Shown: positions 53,981 to 63,155 of the stretch, piece after piece
How the letters are laid out: each line of letters opens with the position of its first letter
Position numbering within the stretch: the first letter of the stretch is position 1
Source: Virgibacillus necropolis
GTDB taxonomy: Bacteria > Bacillota > Bacilli > Bacillales > Amphibacillaceae
NCBI RefSeq assembly: GCF_002224365.1
Contig: NZ_CP022437.1
Location: forward strand, 186,001 to 250,000
Reading direction: 5' to 3'
DNA: 64,000 nucleotides
Program-made: the position numbers and the translations under genes
Notes under the pieces: generated by a model
Told to the model about the DNA's origin: nothing
The model's database searches: none
Seen by the model: the letters and a program-made list of their open reading frames with translations, nothing else

Positions 53981-54072
53981 ATGGTTTTTATCAGACACGA
54001 TATACGCAATCAACATACTGAAAAAAATCAGCGTTAATACATCAAAAAAATCAAATTCTATCAAACGTTTAG

Positions 54073-54330
54073 TTAATCAATCTTTTCTTCTTTCACAACG
54101 CTATATAACATTGCCGCTTCATCTTTTCGTACGACTTCCCTTAAGTCATTTACTTTTATCGTAACCAGCTTTTGCCCAAAGCGTATGACAAGTGTGTCTT
54201 CTATTGCTACAGTTGACGATGCTTTTGCTTGATTACCATTAATTGTAATTCTTCCTTGATCTGCTACTTCTTTTGCTAAAGTACGGCGTTTAATTAGGCG
54301 TGATACTTTTAGGAATTTATCTAATCGCAT
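54073..54330 (-). CDS. rqcP: Ribosome quality control protein RqcP (S4 domain)
   Basis: RqcP (YabO/Hsp15-like, 85 residues) has an S4 RNA-binding domain (MRLDKFLKVSRLIKRRTLAKE through RITINGNQAKASSTV). In B. subtilis it stabilises P-site tRNA on stalled 50S subunits so that RqcH can add alanine tails. The start MRLDKFL matches the family; the ribosome binding site (AAAGAGTG) is weak. It lies five bases after yabN. Its usual downstream partner yabP is displaced by about 3 kb. Confidence 0.93.
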   Translation of the reverse strand: MRLDKFLKVSRLIKRRTLAKEVADQGRITINGNQAKASSTVAIEDTLVIRFGQKLVTIKVNDLREVVRKDEAAMLYSVVKEEKID

Positions 54331-54335
54331 GATTT

Positions 54336-55784
54336 TCACTCTTTTCTTTTTGCTTGATTCCAATAGTTATCCATCTCTTCTAATGATGCATCGGCAAGCT
54401 GTTTTCCTTCATCTGCAAGTTTTTCCTCTATATACCGAAAACGCGACATGAATTTTTGATTGGTTTGATTTAATGCTACTTCTGCATTTATTTTATAATA
54501 CCTTGCTAAATTTGCAATGACAAATAGTACGTCACCAAATTCTTTCTCTATTTCGCTATCATCTTTATTATCAATTGCTTCCTTTACCTCAGCAATTTCT
54601 TCTTCTAGCTTTTGCCAAACTGGTTCTAGATTGTCCCATTCGAATCCAACCTTTGCTGCTTTCTCCTGCAACTCCGAGGCTTTTGAAAGAGATGGAAAGT
54701 GTTTTGGAACGCCATCTAAATATGATGGTCGTGCGTGGCCCTTTTCCTCTTGCTTAATCGTCTCCCAGGTTTTATACACTTCTGAAACAGTATCTGCCTT
54801 TGTATCACTAAATACATGGGGATGGCGGTGAATCATTTTATCTGTAATCGATTGAATGACATCGTCGATCATAAAATAGCCATTATCCTCACCAATCTGA
54901 CTATGCAGCATGACTTGCAATAAAATATCGCCTAATTCTTCAATTATTCCTTCATCGTCCTGTTCATCTATCGCATCTATTAATTCATAGACCTCTTCTA
55001 TCGCGTATTCTCGTAATGTTTCATGTGTTTGTGCTTGATCCCATGGACAGCCACCAGGACCGCGTAATGTGCTAATTACTTCTCTTAGTCGATTAAACGT
55101 ATGATTCAACATGCCTGATGGAGCTGGTGGCACGTAGACACTCGTTAGATTACCTACTTCTAGCGCATGGTCAAGATCCTCAAGTGGGATAGTAGTAATT
55201 GTTTCTGATGTACTACCTGCCGCTTCTACGACTTTAATTAGATAGTCTGGCGGGAGATCCTCCAATAGGGCAAGCTTAACGTTTGATGCGATAAAAGCAT
55301 CATACACTTGGCAAAATACAAGATGGCTTCGATAGTCTAATTGATTACGATTAAATGATGTCCCGTCAACAAACTGGAATCCGTCAATTGGATCGATTTT
55401 CAATGTAGTAAACAGGTCATCTAAATAACTTTGTCCACCGACAATTTCAACAGAAATATCGTTTTGCTCTAATAAAAGCTGTACGGTTTTTTCAGCAAGC
55501 ATTGGATGTCCTGGTATTGTATAAATAATAGAAGAATTCCTAGCTTGTTCTAATAGCTCTTCTACAATTTTTACATAAACATCTTTAAATTGATTGTTAT
55601 TTTCGTAGTAGTAATCAAATGCCTCAAAGCTAACACCTTCCTGTTTCAACGAATCGATAACAGGATGATCAGTTGTACGTGTATAGACACTTTGTTTATG
55701 ACTGGTTAATTTTTTATATATGCCAAGAGGCAATTGATTGATGTCTCCTGCACCTAGCCCTATTACTTCGATTCTATTAGCCAT
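54336..55784 (-). CDS. yabN: YabN: tetrapyrrole methylase-like domain fused to MazG NTP pyrophosphohydrolase
   Basis: A 482-residue two-domain protein. The N-terminal half resembles SAM-dependent tetrapyrrole methylases (VIGLGAGDINQLPLGIYKKL; IYTIPGHPMLAEKTVQLLL). The C-terminal half holds two MazG-type helices (CPWDQAQTHETLREYAIEEVYELIDAI with EELGDILLQ; then EEEIAEVKEAID with EKEFGDVLF), expected to hydrolyse abnormal NTPs. ATG 55784 follows GAGGGAGGAACAATT and overlaps yabM by 8 bases. The 38-codon upstream extension is excluded. Confidence 0.94.
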   Translation of the reverse strand: MANRIEVIGLGAGDINQLPLGIYKKLTSHKQSVYTRTTDHPVIDSLKQEGVSFEAFDYYYENNNQFKDVYVKIVEELLEQARNSSIIYTIPGHPMLAEKTVQLLLEQNDISVEIVGGQSYLDDLFTTLKIDPIDGFQFVDGTSFNRNQLDYRSHLVFCQVYDAFIASNVKLALLEDLPPDYLIKVVEAAGSTSETITTIPLEDLDHALEVGNLTSVYVPPAPSGMLNHTFNRLREVISTLRGPGGCPWDQAQTHETLREYAIEEVYELIDAIDEQDDEGIIEELGDILLQVMLHSQIGEDNGYFMIDDVIQSITDKMIHRHPHVFSDTKADTVSEVYKTWETIKQEEKGHARPSYLDGVPKHFPSLSKASELQEKAAKVGFEWDNLEPVWQKLEEEIAEVKEAIDNKDDSEIEKEFGDVLFVIANLARYYKINAEVALNQTNQKFMSRFRYIEEKLADEGKQLADASLEEMDNYWNQAKRKE

Positions 55785-57369
55785 AATTGTTCCTCCCTCT
55801 TTGAAACCGTATAAGAAATGATGCATATGGAAGCATCCGTAGTTGTTTTTCAGTAAATGCATGGAATTTAAGTAGTAGTAACAAATATATAATGGCACCT
55901 GATAGCGCTACAACTATAACATAAATAAATAACATAGACCGATCAACATACAAACTATCTGGAACTAGCAAATCTATCCCTCTAACATAGATGCCCATAC
56001 CTCCGCTCGCTAGTACTAGTGCACGCCACCTAAGTTGTTTAAAGAAGTATAACTCTGGTAATTCTCTTTTTAATGCTAGAAAAACTACATAACATAAGAA
56101 TAATAATGCCAATACAGTTGCAATTGCACTGCCCGTAATACCAAATAGTGGAACTAATAATTGATTGCCTAACCATTTTACAACCAATGAAAAAAGTATA
56201 AAAAGTGCTGTTCGCTTCATTCTGTTCAAGCCTTGTAAAATAGATATTGCAGTAATTGCTAATGAGCTAAAAACGATAGCTAGCATCAAGATACGAAGGC
56301 TGTCTGTTCCATTTTGATTTAAGAATAAAAGTCTATTTGCTTCTGGAAAAATGAGAATGATACCAACAGTTGCTCCAACCGTTAGAATGAAGCAAAACGA
56401 TAACGCACTTCTTGCAAAATGGTAAGTTTCCTCTGGGCGTTTCTTCAACTTCTCCCTTGATAGATTCGGGATAAGTGCTAAGGCAAACGATGATCCTAGA
56501 ACCGTACAGAGCTGGATTAATGGCTGTCCTCTATCAAATATACCTTTTGCCTCCATCGCAGCTACTTCTGTTAGGCCAAAGTCTTGTAATCCTGGAACAA
56601 GTGTAAATGCATCTGCCAGTTGAATAACCAACAAAATCATATGATTTAAGGCAGCAATCAACCCAAAAAACAAAAGCATTTTCAAGTAATAACCCCATGG
56701 AATAGTGTATTGACTCCTCGGCCATGGAGCTTGCTTTAAAAAAAACACCCCTAAAATAATAGTAGCTGCAATAGCTCCTGCTATAGCGGCAATTGCACCT
56801 GCCACGCCTATTGTATATATGTTCATCTGTTCGCTAGAGAATACGATAGCAGCTGCGATGATAATAAACACGCGGATCAACTGTTCACCAACCTGTGAAA
56901 TTGCAGTAGGCCGCATTTGATAACTGCCTTGAAATACACCACGCATTAATGCTGTGAACGGTATTAGCAAAAACACAAATGCAGTTGTTTGAAGTGATTT
57001 CGTGAGATTAGGATCACCCATCAAGGTACCAATACCCGTTGCATTAAAATAAATAAAGCTAAAAATAGCCCCATTAATAATCACTAATATAAAGAAGAGC
57101 GGTATGTATAAACTTTTCAGGGAAATCGGCTTTCCTTGTGCATGAAAATCGTTTGTCATTTTTGATATAGCTGATGGAAATCCGTATAGTGCAAGGACAA
57201 TCGCCATTCCAAGAAAAGGATATATCTGCTGGTAAATATAAAATCCTATATCGCCTGTTAAGTTCTGTAATGGAATCCGGTAACCAGCACTCAAAATTTT
57301 GCTGACGAAGCCCGCAAGCGTAAGGATTAATGCTCCTTTCACCAGATTGTTTGATTCATTTCCGCCCAT
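55777..57369 (-). CDS. yabM: Polysaccharide/lipid flippase-family membrane protein YabM (SpoVB/MurJ-like)
   Basis: A 530-residue MOP-superfamily transporter with about 14 membrane helices, related to SpoVB and MurJ-type lipid II flippases. The start reads LVKGALILTLAGFVSKILSAGYRIPLQNLTGDIGFYIYQQ, conserved in the family. It heads the yabN-rqcP group and overlaps yabN by 8 bases. Which lipid-linked substrate it flips is not known; a role in the cell envelope or spore is inferred. Confidence 0.92.
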   Translation of the reverse strand: MGGNESNNLVKGALILTLAGFVSKILSAGYRIPLQNLTGDIGFYIYQQIYPFLGMAIVLALYGFPSAISKMTNDFHAQGKPISLKSLYIPLFFILVIINGAIFSFIYFNATGIGTLMGDPNLTKSLQTTAFVFLLIPFTALMRGVFQGSYQMRPTAISQVGEQLIRVFIIIAAAIVFSSEQMNIYTIGVAGAIAAIAGAIAATIILGVFFLKQAPWPRSQYTIPWGYYLKMLLFFGLIAALNHMILLVIQLADAFTLVPGLQDFGLTEVAAMEAKGIFDRGQPLIQLCTVLGSSFALALIPNLSREKLKKRPEETYHFARSALSFCFILTVGATVGIILIFPEANRLLFLNQNGTDSLRILMLAIVFSSLAITAISILQGLNRMKRTALFILFSLVVKWLGNQLLVPLFGITGSAIATVLALLFLCYVVFLALKRELPELYFFKQLRWRALVLASGGMGIYVRGIDLLVPDSLYVDRSMLFIYVIVVALSGAIIYLLLLLKFHAFTEKQLRMLPYASFLIRFQRGRNNYG

Positions 57370-57419
57370 GATTAACGCCTTTCTTCACAAACCCAATTTT
57401 TCTCATTATAGCAGACTAT

Positions 57420-57537
57420 AAAAGCGGAGGCGACTGCTTAGCGACGTACAAATAGATAGGAGTCTGAAAGTACGGTGGACTTTCCGTACATTCATCGGGA
57501 CTACCTATTTGCTAGTCGCTAGGAGCCACAGCTAGAC
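57420..57537 (+). repeat. AGCGGAGGCGACTG dispersed repeat unit, CAAATAG-type core
   Basis: Starts AAAAGCGGAGGCGACTG and ends AGGAGCCACAGCTAGAC. The core arms CAAATAG, CTATTTG, AAAGTACGG and CCGTACATT match the unit at 51377-51494. Confidence 0.85.
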
Positions 57538-57540
57538 TAT

Positions 57541-57658
57541 AAAAGCGGAGGCGACTGCTCTGGGGTGACACGCATAAGAAAGGAACCGTAGAGTGCGTGC
57601 CCTTTGCACTCGGAGTGTTCATTGCTTATGTCGCGAACCCCAAGGAGCCGAAGCTAGA
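57541..57658 (+). repeat. AGCGGAGGCGACTG dispersed repeat unit, CATAAG-type core
   Basis: Same ends; the core carries CTGGGGT/ACCCCAAGG and CATAAGAAA...TTGCTTATG arms like those near 11.7 kb. A truncated third unit follows at 57663-57680. Confidence 0.85.
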
Positions 57659-57717
57659 TTATAAAAGCGGAGGCGACTGCTTGGTAGACAGCTAAACGCC
57701 AAAATTCCTTATTAAAC

Positions 57718-57750
57718 AAGAAAAAGACCAACATTAAGTTTGCTGATCTT
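57718..57750 (-). terminator. Terminator after spoVT
   Basis: AGATCAGCA and TGTTGGTCT pair with two G-U wobbles around AACTTAA; the transcript strand continues TTTTTCTTG. Confidence 0.6.
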
Positions 57751-57765
57751 TTACCTCTTTACTAA

Positions 57766-58302
57766 TTATTCCATTTGTTTCGCTAAGAAGGCTGATGCGG
57801 TTTCAATTCCTTTTTGTTCTACATTACTTAATTGTTTTCCTTCTCTTGCTAACATAATTACACAACCTATTGGATCACCGTTTGCAATAATTGGACTTAT
57901 ACAATAGGATGATAGCTCTTCATCTTTTCCTTGTAGAATTTCAACCGTTTTCGATTCTGTTTCAAATAATTGGGAACGACTTTCAATTGCCTTTTCTATT
58001 TGTTCACCAATATTTTTATTTAAGTAATCTTTCTTTGACTCTCCTGCAACCGCAATTATTTCATCTCGATCAGAAATTAATACTGGTTGATGTAAGGAGT
58101 CGAACAATGCTTCCGCATATTCTTTTGCGAAGCTTCCTAATTCATTTATAGGTGAATATTTTTTTAGAATAACTTCTCCTTCACGATCCACAAATATTTC
58201 TAAGGGATCCCCTTCACGAATACGCAATGTTCTTCTTATTTCTTTTGGAATAACTACCCTGCCCAAATCATCAATTCGACGCACGATTCCTGTTGCCTTC
58301 AT
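57766..58302 (-). CDS. spoVT: Stage V sporulation protein T (AbrB-like regulator)
   Basis: SpoVT (178 residues) is a forespore regulator that modulates sigma-G-dependent genes. The N-terminal swapped-hairpin AbrB domain reads MKATGIVRRIDDLGRVVIPK (residues 1-20) and continues to about residue 50; a GAF-like sensor domain (residues 55-175) follows. A perfect-spacing sigma-G promoter lies upstream. It stands between mfd and yabM as in B. subtilis. Confidence 0.97.
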   Translation of the reverse strand: MKATGIVRRIDDLGRVVIPKEIRRTLRIREGDPLEIFVDREGEVILKKYSPINELGSFAKEYAEALFDSLHQPVLISDRDEIIAVAGESKKDYLNKNIGEQIEKAIESRSQLFETESKTVEILQGKDEELSSYCISPIIANGDPIGCVIMLAREGKQLSNVEQKGIETASAFLAKQME

Positions 58303-58391
58303 TCTAATGTAGCCTCACTTTCCTATGATGATCATTTCTGGTTCCATTTCCACTTTTACATAGAACTTGAAGAAAACACCAGTTGTAAATT

Positions 58392-58421
58392 TAGTATGAT
58401 TCATCTGGAAAAAACTATGCA
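58392..58421 (-). promoter_or_regulatory. Sigma-G promoter for spoVT
   Basis: -35 TGCATA (58421-58416), 17-base spacer, -10 CATACTA (58398-58392), matching the sigma-G consensus TGAATA-N17/18-CATACTA with one mismatch. Confidence 0.85.
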
Positions 58422-58434
58422 TTAAAAGTAATTT

Positions 58435-61400
58435 TTAATCGTTCCGGTTAACACTAGCTAGTTGTTCCATAAACTGTGTTGCTAATTCATAACGTTTATG
58501 TTCTGCATCTTTAGGCCATTGGATTGTAATTTTCAACTTTTTATTATCCGTTCCAAGTTGAACTCCACGTCCAAATTCATTTGCAAGGGTAAACAATTTG
58601 GAACCATCAATTTGTTGACTACGGTTTTCGTCAACAAGCAATTCCATTTTTTTACCTTTTTCAGTAATTGATTCAACACGCTCATTTCTAGCATGCATTT
58701 TCATCGATGATACATCAAACAAATTTGCTACTTCTTCTGGATAATCGCCAAAACGATCAACTAATTCCTCTCGTAAATCTTCAAAGTCGTCATCAGATGT
58801 TAACGTTTGAAAGCGTTTATACATATCGATTTTTTGCTTCTCATCCTTAATATAGGTATCTGGAATATAGGCATCCGTTTTAAGTGCAAGCTCTGGCTCG
58901 AATTGCTTCATATCGATGACGTCTTTGCCAAACTTTCTTGCTTCTATGGCATCGGTTAACATTTTGGAATACATATCAAACCCGACTGAATCGATAAATC
59001 CATGCTGCTGTGAACCCAACAAGTTACCTGCTCCACGAATAGACAAATCTCGCATTGCAATTTTAAACCCTGACCCAAGCTCAGTAAACTCTTTAATTGC
59101 TTGTAAACGTTTTTCTGCAACTTCTGTCAGTACCTTATCCTTTTTATAGGTAAAATATGCGTAAGCAACTCTATTCGAACGACCAACTCTTCCACGTAAT
59201 TGATAAAGCTGACTTAGCCCCATCCGATCAGCATCGTATACAATTAATGTATTTACATTCGGTATATCTACACCTGTTTCAATGATGGTCGTACTAACTA
59301 GAACATCAAACTCTCCTTCCAAGAAGCCAAACATGACATTTTCAAGCTCGGTTTCGTTCATCCGCCCGTGGGCAACTGCAATTTTAGCATCATCCACTAG
59401 GGTGCCAATCTCTCGAGCAATTGAATCAATATTTTCTACACGATTATAGAGGAAAAACACCTGCCCACCTCGGGACATTTCCCGTTCGATTGCTTCTCTA
59501 ATAAGAATCGGATTGTACTCCAACACATAGGTTTGAATTGGAAACCGGTTCTCCGGTGGTGTTTCAATCACGGATAAGTCCCGAACCCCAAGCATGGACA
59601 TATGCAGGGTACGTGGAATTGGTGTTGCAGTTAACGTTAATACATCAACATTTGTCTTCATTTGTTTAATTTTTTCTTTATGTTTTACACCAAATCGTTG
59701 TTCTTCATCAACGACTAACAATCCTAAATCACGGTATACTACATCCTTTGATAATAAACGATGGGTACCGATTACAATATCAACTATTCCGCTTTTCAAT
59801 CCAGCAGTTGTTTCCTTGAGTTGTTTTTTAGTTCGGAATCGACTGAGTAATCCAATCGTAACAGCTTGGTCCTGGAATCGTTCGCGAATAGTTTCGTAAT
59901 GTTGTTGCGCAAGTATAGTTGTAGGTACTAGGATAGCAACCTGTTTACCATCTGCAACGGCCTTAAATGCAGCTCGAATTGCCACTTCCGTTTTACCGTA
60001 TCCAACATCACCACATAACAATCGATCCATTGGACGTTCCTTTTCCATATCTTGTTTAATTTCCACGATACATCTAATTTGATCCTCTGTTTCTTGATAA
60101 GGAAAAGCCGCTTCAAATTCACGTTGCATTTCTGTTTCTTCTGAAAATGCATACCCTTTTTGTGCTTCTCGTTCAGCATAAAGCTTGATTAAGTCGTCCG
60201 CAATATCCTCGACTGATGATTGAACCTTTTTCTTAACCTTAGCCCATTCACTACCACCTAATTTGTATAGTTTCGGTTCTTTCCCCTCTGAACCAACAAA
60301 TTTTTGGACCAAATCTATTTGGTCAATAGGAACAAAGAGCTTGTCATCACTGGCATAGCGAATCAGCATATAATCTTTGTGCATATCACTCATTTCAAGT
60401 GTTTCAATACCGATATATTTACCTATACCATGGTTTGCGTGAACAACATAGTCGCCAATTTTTAATTCCTGATAGCTTTTAATCCGTTCAGCATTGGATA
60501 TCTTTTGTCTTTTTCTGACCCGCTTTGTTTTTTTCTTAAATAATTCATTTTCCGTGATTAATACCAATTTATGCATTGGCAGTTCAATCCCACTGCTAAT
60601 ATTCCCAATCGCGATGGTAGGTTTCTCAACTGGTAATTTTAAACTTTTTGCCATGGTTGCTTCAATGTCATAATCTGCAAAAATGGAATGAATCTTTTCC
60701 ATACGCTTTTTGTTTGGTACTAAGATGACAACGGAGGATTCACTTTTCATCCAACGTTTTAATTCATTTTTAAATAGATGCATTTGACCGTGAAACTCCT
60801 GCATCGAACGAGATGATAGATTAATGATGTTTTGTGGTTGTGTATTAGGAATATGTCGCATAAATACAGACATATACAACCGTGGCTGCTCCATCTTTTG
60901 CCATACTTCATGCCAATCAAACGAAAATTTACTGTTTTTTACCATTTTGTTCGCTTCAAGTAAATTGCTATACCATTCTGCCTCTTCCGTATCGATGTTC
61001 GTAGCCGTTTCCTGAATTCTACTCATTTCGTCTAAGATAATTAGACCATTCTTTGGTAAATAATCTAACAAACTAGCAGGATCCTTATAGAGAAACCCAA
61101 TATACTTGTACATTTCTTGAAAATGCTCAAGATTTTTTAATCGCTCAAGATCCTGATTTAGCGCTTCTGATAATGCTTCCTTAGCCTCGTTCGATTTTAA
61201 CTTCTTTAGCGTTTCTGCTAATTCAGTTTCTATTCGATTCGCTCCTGAAAGTAAATCCTCTTCCGTTAATAGCAGCTCTGTTGCAGGTCCGATAGTAACC
61301 TCTTTCTTTTTATCCAATGAGCGCTGCGTCTCTGCATCAAAGTAACGTATGGAGTCTACCTCTTCATCAAAAAGTTCAATCCGAATAGGATGGGCCTCAG

Positions 61401-61959
61401 TAATAGGATAGATATCTATAATCCCACCACGACGGCTAAACTCACCAGGGGTTGTCACCATTGTTTGGCGTTCATAACCCATATCTACAAGTGAGTTTAG
61501 ATAGGTATCTATATCAATATCTTCACCAAGCCGAAAATGAAGTTGATACTTTTCCCAATAGCTTGTTGGTGGTAAAATTCGCTTCAATGCAGTAACAGGA
61601 GCAATCAAAATCCCTGATTTTTTTTTCGACCATTCTGTCAATGCTTCAATTCGTTGACTTCTTAATTCTGGGCTAGCGATTGCAATTTCCGACGCAATTA
61701 GTTCATTAACTGGATATAAGTGAACATTCTGATCACCCATAAACTCTGACAAATCATCGTATAATTGCTGTGCTTGGACTAGTTGGTGTGTAATCAACAG
61801 CACAGGTTTGTCAATAGAATCCTCAATAACAGAAACTAGCAAGCTCCTGGCCGATCCTGAAAGTCCCGCTACAAGTTGTTCCTGCATCCCAGATTCAATT
61901 CCACTTATAATAGACTTTATATCATCTTTTGATTCTAAAAACGTATCAATACCCTTCAA
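58435..61959 (-). CDS. mfd: Transcription-repair coupling factor Mfd
   Basis: Mfd (1174 residues) removes stalled RNA polymerase and recruits UvrA. Order: UvrB-like N-terminal domains (residues 1-340), the CarD-like RNA polymerase-interacting domain (about 480-550, IGDYVVHANHGIGKYIGIETL), a RecG-like translocase with GDVGYGKTEVAIRAA near 640 and VVDEEQRFGVKHKEK near 740, ETGVDIPNVNTLIV, and a C-terminal TRCF domain. A TTG start at 61959 is used because GGGGG lies 8 bases upstream; the longer frame begins inside that site. Confidence 0.96.
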   Translation of the reverse strand: MKGIDTFLESKDDIKSIISGIESGMQEQLVAGLSGSARSLLVSVIEDSIDKPVLLITHQLVQAQQLYDDLSEFMGDQNVHLYPVNELIASEIAIASPELRSQRIEALTEWSKKKSGILIAPVTALKRILPPTSYWEKYQLHFRLGEDIDIDTYLNSLVDMGYERQTMVTTPGEFSRRGGIIDIYPITEAHPIRIELFDEEVDSIRYFDAETQRSLDKKKEVTIGPATELLLTEEDLLSGANRIETELAETLKKLKSNEAKEALSEALNQDLERLKNLEHFQEMYKYIGFLYKDPASLLDYLPKNGLIILDEMSRIQETATNIDTEEAEWYSNLLEANKMVKNSKFSFDWHEVWQKMEQPRLYMSVFMRHIPNTQPQNIINLSSRSMQEFHGQMHLFKNELKRWMKSESSVVILVPNKKRMEKIHSIFADYDIEATMAKSLKLPVEKPTIAIGNISSGIELPMHKLVLITENELFKKKTKRVRKRQKISNAERIKSYQELKIGDYVVHANHGIGKYIGIETLEMSDMHKDYMLIRYASDDKLFVPIDQIDLVQKFVGSEGKEPKLYKLGGSEWAKVKKKVQSSVEDIADDLIKLYAEREAQKGYAFSEETEMQREFEAAFPYQETEDQIRCIVEIKQDMEKERPMDRLLCGDVGYGKTEVAIRAAFKAVADGKQVAILVPTTILAQQHYETIRERFQDQAVTIGLLSRFRTKKQLKETTAGLKSGIVDIVIGTHRLLSKDVVYRDLGLLVVDEEQRFGVKHKEKIKQMKTNVDVLTLTATPIPRTLHMSMLGVRDLSVIETPPENRFPIQTYVLEYNPILIREAIEREMSRGGQVFFLYNRVENIDSIAREIGTLVDDAKIAVAHGRMNETELENVMFGFLEGEFDVLVSTTIIETGVDIPNVNTLIVYDADRMGLSQLYQLRGRVGRSNRVAYAYFTYKKDKVLTEVAEKRLQAIKEFTELGSGFKIAMRDLSIRGAGNLLGSQQHGFIDSVGFDMYSKMLTDAIEARKFGKDVIDMKQFEPELALKTDAYIPDTYIKDEKQKIDMYKRFQTLTSDDDFEDLREELVDRFGDYPEEVANLFDVSSMKMHARNERVESITEKGKKMELLVDENRSQQIDGSKLFTLANEFGRGVQLGTDNKKLKITIQWPKDAEHKRYELATQFMEQLASVNRND

Positions 61960-62123
61960 AGTAAAAACCCCCAAATGTTGTGTAAAAAGCGAAAGTGTAT
62001 GTTAACGATGGCTGATATAGTCCTACTCATGAGAGTTACATCTTCCATACTATGTATAGTTATTTCTGTATTGCCAAGCGCAAAAATGCTTTGGTTAAAG
62101 AACCAAAGCTTTGCTCGACTATT

Positions 62124-62354
62124 CTATTGTATAAAAAAATCAAGTTCGTGATAATGCGGATTCTGTCCTAGCGCCGCTTCGCAATTTTCGCAAATGGTTT
62201 TAATTTGTACATCTCCATTCTGCTTAAATTGTATCATTTCTTTTTGTTCCTCAGCTGACAATTTATCAATACCGAGCGTTGCGGAATCAACAATTGGTTG
62301 ATCTATTTTTCCAACTTCATTCCCGCAATGTCTACAAGTATAGACAATAGACAT
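62124..62354 (-). CDS. fin: Anti-sigma-F factor Fin (YabK)
   Basis: Fin (76 residues) inhibits sigma-F and aids the switch to sigma-G in the forespore. Two CxxC zinc motifs are visible (CRHCG near residue 7, CENCE near residue 55), and the C-terminus HELDFFIQ is typical. A sigma-F/G-like promoter lies about 40 bases upstream, matching the feedback role. It lies between pth and mfd as in B. subtilis. GAGGAGGTATTTT precedes the ATG. Confidence 0.93.
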   Translation of the reverse strand: MSIVYTCRHCGNEVGKIDQPIVDSATLGIDKLSAEEQKEMIQFKQNGDVQIKTICENCEAALGQNPHYHELDFFIQ

Positions 62355-62389
62355 AAAATACCTCCTCGAATAAACATGGGGTATCCTAG

Positions 62390-62417
62390 AGTTTATCCGA
62401 AATGTGTAATTTTATAC
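62390..62417 (-). promoter_or_regulatory. Sigma-F-type promoter for fin
   Basis: -35 GTATA (62417-62413), 14-base spacer, -10 GGATAAACT (62398-62390), close to the sigma-F consensus (GYATA, about 15 bases, GGNNANANT). Sigma-G may also read it. Confidence 0.7.
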
Positions 62418-62473
62418 CCGATCTCGTTATGTGATAGGAGTTTTTTAATCACTAATTAGGTTATTTACATCTT

Positions 62474-63031
62474 TTAATTATATTCATTCATAACTTCTAT
62501 AAACGGTTTTTCTAGCCAGGCTTCAAAGACGTCTGCGGCTTTTGTTACACTATCTTGTACATCGTCTTTTTGTTCTTTTGGGAAAGAACCTAATACGTAG
62601 TCAATTACGGGTTGTGGTGTATCAGGTCGTCCGACACCGATTCTAATCCGTTTGAACTCTTTCGTACCTAAATGGTTAATGGTTGATTTAATCCCATTAT
62701 GGCCGCCAGGGCCGCCTTTTTGACGTAATCGGATTTTGCCAGTTGGTAGATCTAAATCATCATAAACAACAACTACATCTTCCGTTGCGATATCATAATA
62801 ATCCATTAGAGGTCTGATTGCTTCACCTGACAAATTCATATACGTTTGTGGTTGAAGTAGCAATACCTTGTTACTACCAATATGTTCAAGGGCATATTTC
62901 CCATTAAACTTCGATTTATTTAGGTCAAATGAATGACGACGCAATAACTCGTCAATTACCATAAATCCAATGTTATGGCGAGTTGTACGATATTTTTCAC
63001 CTGGATTTCCAAGCCCAACTATACATTTCAT
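62474..63031 (-). CDS. pth: Peptidyl-tRNA hydrolase
   Basis: Pth (185 residues; spoVC in B. subtilis) frees tRNA from prematurely released peptidyl-tRNA. The signature [18 protein letters not shown], with the catalytic His in RHNIG (residue 19-20), and [17 protein letters not shown] near residue 105 are intact. It lies between rplY and fin. AAATAAAGGAAGTAGCATA precedes the ATG. Confidence 0.97.
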   Translation of the reverse strand: MKCIVGLGNPGEKYRTTRHNIGFMVIDELLRRHSFDLNKSKFNGKYALEHIGSNKVLLLQPQTYMNLSGEAIRPLMDYYDIATEDVVVVYDDLDLPTGKIRLRQKGGPGGHNGIKSTINHLGTKEFKRIRIGVGRPDTPQPVIDYVLGSFPKEQKDDVQDSVTKAADVFEAWLEKPFIEVMNEYN

Positions 63032-63155
63032 TATGCTACTTCCTTTATTTGAAATAATATATATTCTTCTACATACAACAATCCCTCCTAAAAGAGTGCA
63101 TCTATCTTACTCTCTCTCACAGGAGGGCCAAGTTGTATTATATTTTATTAATCTT

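Larger units (their letters stand above)
57370..57765. other. yabM-spoVT intergenic region, filled with repeats
   Basis: Contains two complete and one truncated repeat unit (57420-57680) and the spoVT terminator. No gene seen. Confidence 0.75.
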
